DNA of 51,265 bases from Pseudomonadota bacterium. GTDB taxonomy: Bacteria > Pseudomonadota > Alphaproteobacteria > Sphingomonadales > SMXR01. Position numbers and translations under genes: made by a program. This document shows, piece after piece, positions 33,427-41,606 of the stretch. Each line of letters begins with the position of its first letter. Position 1 is the first letter of the stretch. A model generated the notes under the pieces. It was not told the DNA's origin, made no database searches, and saw only the letters and a list, made by a program, of their open reading frames with translations. The stretch covers positions 1-51,265 of the forward strand of contig JADFJJ010000010.1 in NCBI GenBank assembly GCA_022566215.1, in the 5' to 3' direction.

Positions 33427-34656
33427 CTATTTCTTTTTCAGGGACCACTTGCCCGCGCCCTTGGCTTTGGGTTTTGTTTTCAGGCCGGTCAGGTCCTGAG
33501 CAATATTTCGTATGGTCTGCACAAGCTTTGAATCTTTCGATATTTCAGGCAGCACCTTACCTTTTCTAACGGCATTCAGGACCACCTTGACATCCATCGG
33601 CATGATCCACGTAACCTTGGTCTCAATCGATGCTTCAAAGTCTTTCAATGAGACTTCTTGGGCGCCATCGCAGTGGCAGGCGTTCAGCACCACATGGAGT
33701 TTAGCTTTTGGCGCGGCATTCTTGATAAAACTGAGGAACCGGATGGTATCCCGGGTGGCGGCCAGGGCCAGTTCAGTCACCAGGATAATGTCGGTGGATT
33801 CCTCCAGCAGGTGTGCGTGCTCTCCCGCCATCCCGCGGGGCAAATCCACAATCAGGTTTTTAACCTTGCCTTTTAATGTTGAAACCAAATGGTTCAGGGC
33901 CGTGGTATCCGGAAAAAAGGGATCCTCAAAGGGCATTTCAGATCCCAGGATCGAAAGGGTGTCATTAACCTTGATCATGGCCCGTTCGATAAACAGATCG
34001 TCAACCCGGGTGGGGTCTTCCAGGGCATCGGCCAGCCCGCGCCCGGGCTCCAGGTCAAAGGTCAGCGCGGAGGTTCCAAAATGGATGTCCAGATCCAGAA
34101 GGGCGGTCGGCCGCTTAAGCTCATTGGCAATAATCCAGGCGATATTGGTGACCAGAAGGCTGGCGCCAATTCCACCCCGGACGCCAATTACAATACACAT
34201 CTTGCAAGGACCGGAGGGGCCGCCAGGCCCCTTGTCATGGAAGAACAGGAACCCCTTGGTAATGGCTGACGACATGGTTTCAGGCTTGACCGGCTTTAGA
34301 ATGTAGTCATTCGCGCCGGCACTGATCAGGTCGCGGTAGAGCTGGACATCGTTGATTTCCCCCAGGGCGATAATGAATGTGTTCTCGCCGCAGGTTTCTG
34401 ACAGAACCGTGATTTCGTCGACCGGGTTCTTGGATTTTTCGAGATCAACAATCAACAGCCTGGGCGGCTCCATAATGCCAAGAGCGCGAATGGCGGTCTC
34501 AAGCGTTCCCCTTTGAACCCTTTTCCTGGGCCACCCGTACTCTTCAATTATGGGGGTAATAACAGAAGCCGTTTGGTCATCCACAACAAACGCTGCGAAA
34601 GGCTCGCGGCCATCCTCCGCGGCTCCGGCCGCCGGCTTAATGTCTTTATCTGCCAT
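33427..34656 (-). CDS. cpaE: Tad pilus localisation ATPase-like protein CpaE/TadZ
   Basis: A 409-residue protein with a receiver-like N-terminal domain (residues about 20-140, LLIVDLEKS and ILKPVKPETM) and a MinD/ParA-like C-terminal domain, which positions the pilus machine in the cell. The deviant Walker A motif that normally reads KGGxGKS/T is here RGGIGAS (R160, A165), so both lysines are absent and ATP hydrolysis is doubtful; the DLDIHFGTS and VDLPRG segments are kept. Such atypical TadZ proteins occur in other Tad systems. The gene lies between cpaD and cpaF. Confidence 0.87.
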   Translation of the reverse strand: MADKDIKPAAGAAEDGREPFAAFVVDDQTASVITPIIEEYGWPRKRVQRGTLETAIRALGIMEPPRLLIVDLEKSKNPVDEITVLSETCGENTFIIALGEINDVQLYRDLISAGANDYILKPVKPETMSSAITKGFLFFHDKGPGGPSGPCKMCIVIGVRGGIGASLLVTNIAWIIANELKRPTALLDLDIHFGTSALTFDLEPGRGLADALEDPTRVDDLFIERAMIKVNDTLSILGSEMPFEDPFFPDTTALNHLVSTLKGKVKNLIVDLPRGMAGEHAHLLEESTDIILVTELALAATRDTIRFLSFIKNAAPKAKLHVVLNACHCDGAQEVSLKDFEASIETKVTWIMPMDVKVVLNAVRKGKVLPEISKDSKLVQTIRNIAQDLTGLKTKPKAKGAGKWSLKKK

Positions 34657-34689
34657 CAGGTTTCAGGTCTCCTGCTTTTGCTCCCATAT

Positions 34690-35352
34690 TTAACTGCCAA
34701 ACAACCCGGACAGCAAACTTCCGAATGATCCCAGGTTTCCGGCACTGCCGATATTCTCCCGGTATAATTCCAGAGCCCGGACCGCCCCGCGGGTGTCGGC
34801 AATGGTGTCAGGCAGACCTTCGATCAGGTCCTGCGGGTTGGCGACCATGACGCCAAGATTATGGGCCGTCACACAGCCGAAGGTTTTGTTGACCCACATT
34901 TCGGTGGGGACAAAAGATTCCCTTGAAAGGGCGGCGCAATCAGGGGTAATGACGCTGTAACGGTTGACCACCAGGGCGGCGCTGCCGGGGTCAGAGACAG
35001 AACCGGTCTGGCTGGCGAATTTCACCCACAGGCCCCTGGTTTTCAGAAAATTATTGACGGCGGTCATCTTGGTCTGCCAGGCGCCGTCCCCGGCTGCGAA
35101 ATCCAGCACCAGCTGATCACCATATCCCACCCCTTCAGCATTCAGGAAGTTATCGATGGCCGCCAGGTCGGTCCCGGACAGGGCTCCGGCTTCGCCGCTG
35201 AAATTTATCTGGTGGGAAAAATTGGCCACTTCAACTTCGTTTTTAGGGAGTGAAATAGCGCCCTTGTAATATTGGGGAACATTGCTGCAAGCGGACCCCA
35301 TAAAAGCTGCCAAAATGCCAATGAGAACGGTTTTTCTGACGGATTTTTTCAT
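34690..35352 (-). CDS. cpaD: Tad pilus assembly lipoprotein CpaD
   Basis: A 220-residue lipoprotein: signal peptide with lipobox FMGSAC (lipidated C22). The middle contains the YSVITPDCAAL and FGCVTAHNLGVMVANPQDL stretches typical of the CpaD family, whose members help the CpaC secretin in the outer membrane. The gene starts 12 bases after the cpaC stop, and cpaE starts 34 bases after its own stop, within one operon. Confidence 0.9.
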   Translation of the reverse strand: MKKSVRKTVLIGILAAFMGSACSNVPQYYKGAISLPKNEVEVANFSHQINFSGEAGALSGTDLAAIDNFLNAEGVGYGDQLVLDFAAGDGAWQTKMTAVNNFLKTRGLWVKFASQTGSVSDPGSAALVVNRYSVITPDCAALSRESFVPTEMWVNKTFGCVTAHNLGVMVANPQDLIEGLPDTIADTRGAVRALELYRENIGSAGNLGSFGSLLSGLFGS

Positions 35353-35363
35353 TTTATCTCTCC

Positions 35364-36833
35364 TTACTGACGGTCTGTCTTAAGGCCGCCGTCACCGGCC
35401 AGGTCACGTTTGCCCTTGAGATAACGGCCGGTGTCCATCGGCATGTGATTGATGTCGGTCGGCGCCATCAGGCGTTCGCTGTTGACCGGACGCACGATGT
35501 ACGGGGTGACGATGATCACCAGTTCGGTTTCCTCACGCTTGAAGGTGTCAGAGCGGAACAGTGTGCCAAGGATCGGGATATCCGCCAGCCATGGGAATTT
35601 CCGCGCTTGTTGCGAGATGTTGCTTTGCAGCAGCCCGGCGATCGCAAAACTTTGCCCGCTGGCCAACTCAACCGTGGTGGTGGCGCGCCGGGTGGTCAGG
35701 GCGGGAATGGTGATTTCGTTGATGGTGACCGCGCCTTGCGTGGAAAGCTGGCTGACCTCAGGGGAGACCCTGAGGTGAATTTTGTTTTCCGACAAGACGG
35801 TCGGGGTGAACGAAAGGCCGACCCCGAACTGCTTGAACTGAATAGTAACCGCCCCTTGCGAAATACCGGACTGGGGAACCGGGACCGGAAATTCACCGCC
35901 GGCCAGGAAACTGGCGGTCTCCCCGGACAGGGCAGTCAGGTTCGGTTCCGCCAAAATTGATAAATACCCCTCAGTCTCGAGGGCGTCGATTACCGCGCTT
36001 ATGTCATGGCGGCCGCCGATATTGTCAAAGAAAAAGCTGTTGGCGCCATCGTTGCCGGTAAAAAATTGCTTGATAAAGCTTCCTGGGTTGGCGGGGTCTT
36101 CAACAAGGTCGAAAACATTAGCCCCTTGCGTAAAACCAAGGAAAGATCCGCCGCCCGCGGTCAGGAACGAGGCCTCCCAGTTAAACCCGAGGGTTTTTAG
36201 GGTGTTGCGGCTCATTTCCGCTATTTTGACCCGGAGGTTAACCTGGGTCGGGGTGGAAATCTTGATCCGGTTGATAACCTTTTGGGTTACCAAACCCTGG
36301 CTGATGTTGCCATCGATCACGCGGATGACCAGCATTTCCTCGACCAGCTGCTGGGCCAGGTCGGCATCGTCCGGAGACCGGGCATAGCCGGTCAGGAGAA
36401 TAATGCCGCTGAGGCTTTCAACCTTGATCGAGGCGGATGGAAGCAACCTTGAGATTGTTTCCTGGATGCGGGCAATGTTCTGGGTCACCTCGATAATTGT
36501 GCTGTAAATAATATTGTCATTTTTATCGATGGCATAAACGCTGGTCGAACCGGGCAGCAATGCAAAAACATAAAACAGCCTGGGAGATTTGATCTGGATA
36601 TCCGCAATCAGCGGATTGGCGATAAATACATTTGCCGCTTCCCGGTCCAGCCGGAGCAGAACCCCCTGGCTGGTTTCAATGAAAAGTATGTTGTCCTGGC
36701 GGGTCACGGTGGCCCCCGCGTTAGCCCTCTGGTCAGGTATCGCCAGGGTCAAAACCAGCATGAACAAGGCCATGATTGCGCACAGGACGCGTGGCCCGGG
36801 AGAGGTAATATTATTTAAGTTAGCCATCTTCAT
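35364..36833 (-). CDS. cpaC: Tad pilus secretin CpaC/RcpA
   Basis: A 489-residue outer-membrane secretin with a signal peptide (hydrophobic LCAIMALFMLVLTLAIP then RANA). An N-terminal BON/secretin N-domain (IFIANPLIADIQIKSPRLFYVFA, SLSGIILLTGYARSPDDAD) precedes the secretin core with VNLRVKIAEMSRNTLKTLGFNWEA, LAEPNLTALSGETASFLAGGEFPVPVPQ and the LASGQSFAIAGLL and IPILGTLFRSD motifs near the end. It forms the ring through which the Flp pilus leaves. Start position by MKMANL; a strong RBS is not obvious. Confidence 0.93.
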   Translation of the reverse strand: MKMANLNNITSPGPRVLCAIMALFMLVLTLAIPDQRANAGATVTRQDNILFIETSQGVLLRLDREAANVFIANPLIADIQIKSPRLFYVFALLPGSTSVYAIDKNDNIIYSTIIEVTQNIARIQETISRLLPSASIKVESLSGIILLTGYARSPDDADLAQQLVEEMLVIRVIDGNISQGLVTQKVINRIKISTPTQVNLRVKIAEMSRNTLKTLGFNWEASFLTAGGGSFLGFTQGANVFDLVEDPANPGSFIKQFFTGNDGANSFFFDNIGGRHDISAVIDALETEGYLSILAEPNLTALSGETASFLAGGEFPVPVPQSGISQGAVTIQFKQFGVGLSFTPTVLSENKIHLRVSPEVSQLSTQGAVTINEITIPALTTRRATTTVELASGQSFAIAGLLQSNISQQARKFPWLADIPILGTLFRSDTFKREETELVIIVTPYIVRPVNSERLMAPTDINHMPMDTGRYLKGKRDLAGDGGLKTDRQ

Positions 36834-36838
36834 TTTCT

Positions 36839-37789
36839 TTATCTCCCTGCGTCTTTATCGCGGGTTTCCAGATCCCCGGTTAACCCAATGACAAGAATTT
36901 GGCTTTTCCCCCCCCTGGTAACGACGATGGTCTTGATATCCTGGTACTGCAGGACCGGCCGGACCAGGTGACTGGCTTGATAATCCCAGGTATGGGACTG
37001 CGGGGAAATGGTCGGCATTTCATCATCAGGGCTTAGGGCCAGTACCTTTTTCCCATCCGGACCGGTCAGGCTTCTGAGCGCCAGCGAAATGGTGCCCAGC
37101 CTGAGGCCGACGGTTACCCGTTCAGCCATCTTGGGGGTCACTTCAAGGGTTACGCTTTTGCTGAGCTGGGGTGTTTTCGCCATATCGTCAGTCCTGGTGT
37201 CAACCGCCAGAACCCGGACATTGCGGAGGAAGGTTACGCTGGCCTGGTGTTCTTCCTGTGCCTGGTCATCAAGCCCGCCGGAGGCATCGCCGATAATTGA
37301 TCCGAGCGTTTCCACTTCAATCCGCTGGGTCAGGATCAGGTCAACCCGGTCCCCGGGGAATACAAATCCCGCCAGCCCGGTGGTGCGGGCGACCGGGATG
37401 GTAATGGCGCGCATACCCGGTTTCAGGATCGCCGCCAGGAAGCCGCGTTCGCCCGGGGAAACGGTTTGCAAGATTGTCATGGGTTCCCCGGCGGTAATGC
37501 CATAGCGGATGACGCCGCCTTCCAGGCCTTGAAGGGTATAGGATTTCTCCTGCATGTAATTGCTATTGATGTTGTCGCTGGGCCAGTCCTGCCAGCTCAC
37601 GTCGCCAACCTCGATAATGTGGCCCATTGGCAAATTAATAGCCGCAACCACAATTTTAACGGTATCTTGCCGGACCACCAGTTCAGGGGTTTCAGGCTGG
37701 CTGCCCTGCAGATAAAAACGAGCCAAAAATGCAGCCCCGACCGCCACCACCAAAGCCGCGCCGATTAGCAGAATTATTCTCGGGTTCAT
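36839..37789 (-). CDS. cpaB: Tad pilus assembly protein CpaB/RcpC
   Basis: A 316-residue periplasmic protein with an N-terminal membrane anchor (IILLIGAALVVAVGAAFLA) followed by a SAF-like domain (VVAAINLPMGHIIEVGDV, GMRAITIPVARTTGLAGFVFPGDRVDLILTQ), the mark of CpaB/RcpC. It supports secretin assembly and pilus extrusion. It sits 5 bases before the cpaC start and 34 bases after cpaA. Confidence 0.92.
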   Translation of the reverse strand: MNPRIILLIGAALVVAVGAAFLARFYLQGSQPETPELVVRQDTVKIVVAAINLPMGHIIEVGDVSWQDWPSDNINSNYMQEKSYTLQGLEGGVIRYGITAGEPMTILQTVSPGERGFLAAILKPGMRAITIPVARTTGLAGFVFPGDRVDLILTQRIEVETLGSIIGDASGGLDDQAQEEHQASVTFLRNVRVLAVDTRTDDMAKTPQLSKSVTLEVTPKMAERVTVGLRLGTISLALRSLTGPDGKKVLALSPDDEMPTISPQSHTWDYQASHLVRPVLQYQDIKTIVVTRGGKSQILVIGLTGDLETRDKDAGR

Positions 37790-37823
37790 GATTTACCTCC
37801 TCCAGCCAAATTCCAGTTCGCGA

Positions 37824-38381
37824 TTATGCGGGCAAAAAGTTAACAAATAATTTTACTACGACAAATAAACCAGCGATAGAAATGGCCAATCCATATGGAA
37901 TATGGGTTCCTTTTATTGTTTGTTTGTTTTCACCGAATGTCATTGTAGCAGAACTCCCCGAAGATTTATTTATAACTACTTCAGGTTTTACTTCGGGATC
38001 AACCCTGTTTTGATTTTTCAGGAAATAAAACAGCGCCATCACCCCGCCGGACAAGGCCATAATCACCAGAAATTCCGCGACATACGCCAACCCCGCCCAA
38101 AAACTTATTGCCGCTATAAGTTTTACGTCCCCGCCGCCAATCATGTTCAGGGCGAAAAGAATTGTAAAAATTACCAGAACCCCAAACCCAGCCGCCAAAG
38201 ACGGCAAGACCGGCAGAACTGGCCCGGAAACACCAGACACAGCCTGGATTGCCAGAAACCCTCCAAACAGGATGAAGATGGTGAGTGGAATCCAGTTCGG
38301 AATGATCCTGCTTTTGAAATCCGAAACGGCGGCCCAAACCAATAGCCCGCCGACGCCCAATAGTATGCCCTCTAAAATCAT
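37824..38381 (-). CDS. cpaA: Flp prepilin peptidase CpaA/TadV
   Basis: A 185-residue A24-family aspartic peptidase that cleaves the Flp prepilin leader. The first catalytic Asp is in AAVSDFKSRIIPNW and the second in the GGGDVKL (GxGD) motif; six hydrophobic segments are visible. The start MILEGILLGVGG at 38381 gives the normal family length; an in-frame reading up to 38465 would add 28 residues of unlikely sequence. It is the second gene of the operon, about 570 bases after the flp stop codon is passed upstream, with a structured gap between. Confidence 0.88.
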   Translation of the reverse strand: MILEGILLGVGGLLVWAAVSDFKSRIIPNWIPLTIFILFGGFLAIQAVSGVSGPVLPVLPSLAAGFGVLVIFTILFALNMIGGGDVKLIAAISFWAGLAYVAEFLVIMALSGGVMALFYFLKNQNRVDPEVKPEVVINKSSGSSATMTFGENKQTIKGTHIPYGLAISIAGLFVVVKLFVNFLPA

Positions 38382-38947
38382 ATATAATTTCACGTTGCCA
38401 ACATTATTTCTAGTAAAAGACCCCCGTGTTTCCTTTATCAGCAATACTAGCCGATTATTTACCAAATAATAAGCATAAATGTTAAAATTTTACATTGCAG
38501 ATACATTACAGAAAGGGGCGAGGCCATCTGAATGAGCAGGAAAATTTCATTTACATATGAAAATTCAGACCGTGTCCGGCTGCTTGTTGCGGCTATCAGG
38601 AGGTATAACCCCCGAAAGTTTTGAATTTATTGCTGAAAAAATGGTCCCGGGCGACCCTCCCGGCGCACTAAATACCGGGGGTGCGGATAAGGGTGGATAA
38701 GCGCCGCTATAAACGCATCCTTGATGGCGGCGGCCCCTCCTTAAAATCCAACCGGAGCTTGTACCGCAGACCAAACATCCCTTCCCCTTGGGGGAAGATC
38801 TTTTATGTCCAGGCCAAAACCCCCGCACCCGGCACAACGAAGTAAAAAGGAACAAAACCCGGTAAACGTAATGGCCCCCAGCCGTGAGGCCGGAGGCCGT
38901 TACAAATCTGTACCATCTCGTGCGAGATGAGCTAGAACCAGACGGTC
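38382..38947. other. Non-coding gap between flp and cpaA
   Basis: About 480-560 bases without a convincing gene. It holds small inverted repeats: CATCTCG-TG-CGAGATG at 38914-38929 just after the flp stop codon, TAATGGCC/GGCCGTTA around 38869-38902, and CTTCCCC-TTG-GGGGAAG at 38781-38797. The hairpins close to flp may let most transcripts stop after flp while some continue into cpaA, a common way to make more pilin than machinery. A 96-codon reading frame inside has no protein-like pattern. Confidence 0.5.
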
Positions 38948-39127
38948 TTACGACCCAACGGCACCGGCCAGATCAGACGAAACAGAAGTAAACAAGGAGC
39001 TCAGGGAAGTCCCGATAGCCTGCATGGCTACGATAGCGGCAACCGAAATCAGAGCGGCGATCAGGCCATACTCAATAGCGGTGGCGCCTTTTTCGTCCTT
39101 GCGAAGTTTTCTAAGTAGCTTAAACAT
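38948..39127 (-). CDS. flp: Flp-type pilin subunit
   Basis: A 59-residue prepilin: a short basic leader MFKLLRKLRKDEKG, then the processed region starting at ATAIEYGLIAALISVAAIVAM with the Glu5 and Tyr6 that define Flp pilins, a hydrophobic helix and a short Ser/Gly-rich tail. Cleavage by CpaA is expected between Gly14 and Ala15. It is the promoter-proximal gene of the leftward tad operon and would form the pilus fibre used in surface attachment. Length and motif match the family well. Confidence 0.95.
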   Translation of the reverse strand: MFKLLRKLRKDEKGATAIEYGLIAALISVAAIVAMQAIGTSLSSLFTSVSSDLAGAVGS

Positions 39128-39493
39128 ATTAAATACTCCAGCTGTCAGTTTCAGGTATCGCTAGTATTCACTATTATCCTAAACAATCTGTTAACAAAAG
39201 TAAAAATAATATTTCAACAGTTAACCTTTTTCCTTTATGTCTTTACTTTAGAATTACTTGTGAATACTTAAAAACCATATAAAAACGCTTGATAACCCGT
39301 CAGGGCACGGTTTTTACTGGTTTGTCTGTTAACCTTTTATCATATTACCATAAAAATGATTTTTAGCAAATTCCGCAAAATCTATGGGTCTAGATTGAGA
39401 GTTGTAATGCACCCCCCCTTCAGTATTAATGTAGAACACCGGAAATAATTCCGGCAAGGGGCCTCGGGCAGGGCCGGGCTGCCCCGGATTGGC
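39128..39493. promoter_or_regulatory. AT-rich region upstream of flp, divergent promoters
   Basis: This 366-base stretch separates flp (minus) from the alpha/beta hydrolase gene (plus) and is much more AT-rich than the surrounding coding sequence. It contains three GTTAAC palindromes (39190-39195, 39220-39225 and 39328-39333), the last two followed by CCTTTT. Such TTAA-type sites could bind a master regulator of the CtrA kind, which controls pilus genes in related bacteria; the full TTAA-N7-TTAA motif is not present. CCGGAA-ATAA-TTCCGG (39439-39454) is a perfect hairpin close to the hydrolase start. Confidence 0.4.
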
Positions 39494-40456
39494 ATGAAAA
39501 AGAAACCCGTGAAATTAACCGCAAAAGAGCAACGCCGCCGCTTGAAACCCGAAGGCGGGGGCGCCCATTATTTCCAGGGCCGGGACCGGCAGCGGCTGCG
39601 CTATGGCCTGTGGAAGCCGGAAAAGGGCGCCAGGGGCACGGTCTTTGTCCTGCCCGGGCGCAGCGAGTTTATTGAAAAATATTATGAGACCATCGCCGAC
39701 CTTCTGGATCGCGGGTTTGCCGTTATTATTTTTGACTGGCGCGGGCAGGGGCTGTCGGGGCGGCTGTTGAAGGATGAAACCAAAGCCCACATCGATGATT
39801 TCGGGCTGATGGTCGATGACCTGGCCGACCTGATTAAACTGGCCGGGCAAAAAAAACTGCCGCGTCCCTGGACAGTACTGGCCCATTCGATGGGCGCGCA
39901 TATGTTCTTTCGCCTGTTGCACGACTATCCCAAGCTGGAGGACAAGTTTGAAAAAGCGGTTATTTGCTCGCCCATGCTGGGCCTGAACACGGCCCCTTTT
40001 TCCCGCGCGATGTTGCTGGCGCTGATCAGGCGGGCGAAAAACAAACGGCGTCTGAAAAGCTTTGCCCCGCTGCAAAGCAACAAAGTCAAACTGTGGAAAG
40101 AGCGCCTCGGGCTGGGCCGGATGACGTCGGATCCGGAGCGCTTTGAGGATGAGGGGTGGCTGATCAATCAAAATCCGGCGATTGGCATCGGCGGGGTTAC
40201 CTACGGGTGGCTGGAGGCGGCGCTGAAATCCATCGATTTGCTGAATAACTCGGACTTGCCGGAGAAAATAAAGCTGCCGCTGTGCTTTGTCATCTCGGGC
40301 AGGGAAAGTGTCGTCGACCCGGGGGCGGCCGCGGCGTTTATCAAGCGGGTGCCGGGGGCCATTTGCGTGACCCTGAAGGACGCCCGCCACGAAATTCTCA
40401 AGGAGCGCGACGAAATCCGCGACCACTTCTGGCAAATCTTCGACAGTTTTGTTTAG
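39494..40456 (+). CDS. Alpha/beta hydrolase, lysophospholipase/monoglyceride lipase-like
   Basis: A 320-residue serine hydrolase of the Hydrolase_4 type. The oxyanion region is TVFVLPGRSEFIEKYYETI, the nucleophile Ser is in the LAHSMGAHM elbow (the GxSxG place), the acid in VVDPGAAAAF and the His in DARHEILKE. A FDWRGQGLSG strand after the oxyanion region is typical of PldB-like lysophospholipases. No signal peptide or membrane segment, so it is probably cytoplasmic. No clear RBS precedes the ATG. The preceding region carries a hairpin. Confidence 0.87.
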   Translation: MKKKPVKLTAKEQRRRLKPEGGGAHYFQGRDRQRLRYGLWKPEKGARGTVFVLPGRSEFIEKYYETIADLLDRGFAVIIFDWRGQGLSGRLLKDETKAHIDDFGLMVDDLADLIKLAGQKKLPRPWTVLAHSMGAHMFFRLLHDYPKLEDKFEKAVICSPMLGLNTAPFSRAMLLALIRRAKNKRRLKSFAPLQSNKVKLWKERLGLGRMTSDPERFEDEGWLINQNPAIGIGGVTYGWLEAALKSIDLLNNSDLPEKIKLPLCFVISGRESVVDPGAAAAFIKRVPGAICVTLKDARHEILKERDEIRDHFWQIFDSFV

Positions 40457-40483
40457 AGCCTGAATCCAATTCCCGGGCAGCGA

Positions 40484-40720
40484 TTACTTTTTACCTTTAA
40501 AATAGTCGATCAGCCACAACAGCACGATGGCGCCGACAAAGGCGGTAATCAGTTTGGCCAACAGCCCGCCCAGAAGGCTGAATAAAAATCCCCCCAGGAC
40601 CGCCCCGACGACCCCAACGGCAATATTGCCCAATAGGCCGAAACCCTTTCCTTTCATCACATGGCCCGCGCCATACCCGGCCGCCGCCCCGATAATAATC
40701 AATCCCAAAAGATCAAACAT
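40484..40720 (-). CDS. GlsB/YeaQ/YmgE family membrane protein
   Basis: A 78-residue glycine-rich protein with three short hydrophobic segments (LLGLIIIGAAAGYGAGHVM, GLLGNIAVGVVGAVLGGFLF, AFVGAIVLLWLIDYF), the pattern of the GlsB/transglycosylase-associated family of stress-linked inner-membrane proteins. It converges with the alpha/beta hydrolase gene (27 bases apart) and may share a transcript with the gene at 40772. The molecular role of the family is not known. Confidence 0.85.
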   Translation of the reverse strand: MFDLLGLIIIGAAAGYGAGHVMKGKGFGLLGNIAVGVVGAVLGGFLFSLLGGLLAKLITAFVGAIVLLWLIDYFKGKK

Positions 40721-40771
40721 GGTGTTCTCCTTTATTTGGTGAGTTGGTTGGAATTTTCAGCGCCCGGCTGC

Positions 40772-40975
40772 TTACCGGTAATAATAATGACGCCGTTCAT
40801 GGCGGCGGATTTTCTGCTCGGTGTCATACTCGCTGACGGCGTAGACCGCCCACAGAGCAGCCGGGATCCAGCCGATCAGGGTCACCCACAGGATCAGGCA
40901 CATAAAGCCCGCAAGCGGCCGGTAAATGGTAAAAAATGCCAGAGGCGGCAAAAAGATAGCCAGAAATAAACGCAT
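40772..40975 (-). CDS. Pmp3/YqaE-like small membrane protein
   Basis: A 67-residue protein with two membrane segments: LFLAIFLPPLAFFTIYRPL and GFMCLILWVTLIGWIPAALWAVYAVS, followed by a basic, Tyr-rich tail. The LPP-AFF...ILWVTLIGWIPAALWAVY pattern is that of Pmp3/YqaE proteins, linked to membrane potential and salt stress. The start at 40975 has AGGAG seven bases upstream; an in-frame ATG 15 bases further up overlaps that RBS and is unlikely. Confidence 0.87.
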   Translation of the reverse strand: MRLFLAIFLPPLAFFTIYRPLAGFMCLILWVTLIGWIPAALWAVYAVSEYDTEQKIRRHERRHYYYR

Positions 40976-41238
40976 TGGATCGCTCCTCATTCTTTGCGAC
41001 CCCCCCCGCTGTCACAATCAGATGTGCAGCAATCCCTTAAAGCGTTGTTAAACCTTGATATGGGAGCCAGCCCCCTTCATTCAAGTCTTTTGCTCAGGAA
41101 AAAATAATTGGCCGGCGGCCCTTGAAAATTATCGCTTTGTTTCCACATGAGATTCAAGAAGAAACGTCATTGCTTCTTATAAACTAAGCCCTTCCCCCAA
41201 GGGCACCCCCAATCAGGGCATTTCCTCCCTGAGACTTG
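40976..41238. other. Intergenic stretch before an orphan terminator
   Basis: About 260 bases without a recognisable gene. A strong plus-strand terminator ends it at 41239-41268 although no plus-strand gene lies nearby (the genes to the left are on the minus strand). A small RNA transcribed rightward could occupy this space. I could not find a clear promoter. Confidence 0.3.
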
Positions 41239-41268
41239 ACCACCCCTTTTCGGAGGGGTGGTTTTTTA
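41239..41268 (+). terminator. Orphan Rho-independent terminator
   Basis: ACCACCCCT pairs with AGGGGTGGT (41239-41247 and 41254-41262) around the loop TTTCGG, and a T run follows (41262-41267). It points rightward and would shield the toxin-antitoxin promoter from upstream reading. Confidence 0.8.
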
Positions 41269-41313
41269 TTGGGATTTTTCAAGCCTTTTTCGGAGGGGTG
41301 GTTTTTTATTGGG
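41245..41313 (+). repeat. Tandem direct repeat of the terminator's right half
   Basis: CCTTTTCGGAGGGGTGG plus TTTTTTATTGGG at 41245-41273 is repeated almost exactly at 41284-41313 (one extra T). The second copy has no left arm, so it cannot form the hairpin alone. It ends 10 bases before the -35 box of the toxin-antitoxin promoter. Confidence 0.8.
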
Positions 41314-41323
41314 TGAGGCGTTG

Positions 41324-41367
41324 TTGACATTTTTCAGTCGCGGATTATATTATAACATATGTTATAA
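41324..41367 (+). promoter_or_regulatory. Promoter and palindromic operator of the toxin-antitoxin pair
   Basis: A perfect -35 box TTGACA lies at 41324-41329. A TATATT or TATTAT -10 box follows at 41346-41353 (16 or 18 bases spacing). The 18-base perfect palindrome TTATAACATATGTTATAA at 41350-41367 overlaps the -10 box and the likely start site. A dimer of the AbrB-like antitoxin binding there would block the promoter, which is the usual autoregulation of such operons. Confidence 0.75.
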
Positions 41368-41381
41368 CAAGGCGCAAAATC

Positions 41382-41606
41382 ATGATTAAACTGAAAGTAA
41401 CCACGGTCGGGTCTTCCACCGGAACGGTAATCCCCAAAGAAATGCTTGCCCGGCTGAAGGTCAAGAAGGGGGATACGCTTTTTGCGATCGAGACCCCGTC
41501 CGGTTTTTTGCTGACCCCTTATGACCCGGAGATTGAGAAGCAGTTGGTCAAGGGGCGCGAATTCATGCACGATTACCGGGATACCTTCAGGGCTCTGGCC
41601 AAGTGA
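41382..41606 (+). CDS. AbrB/MazE-type antitoxin
   Basis: A 74-residue protein with the swapped-hairpin AbrB DNA-binding fold: IKLKVTTVGSSTGTVIPKEMLARLKVKKGDTLFAIETPSGFLLTPYD, followed by an acidic-basic tail (about residues 50-74) that would bind and neutralise the toxin. It should also bind the palindrome at 41350-41367 to repress its own operon. AAGG lies 9 bases before the ATG. The toxin gene begins inside its stop codon. Confidence 0.87.
   Translation: MIKLKVTTVGSSTGTVIPKEMLARLKVKKGDTLFAIETPSGFLLTPYDPEIEKQLVKGREFMHDYRDTFRALAK

Noticed and set aside
38565-38855. A 96-codon minus-strand frame between flp and cpaA
   Set aside because: No RBS, no domain-like pattern and a composition of Gly, Ser, Pro and Cys as expected of non-coding GC-rich DNA.
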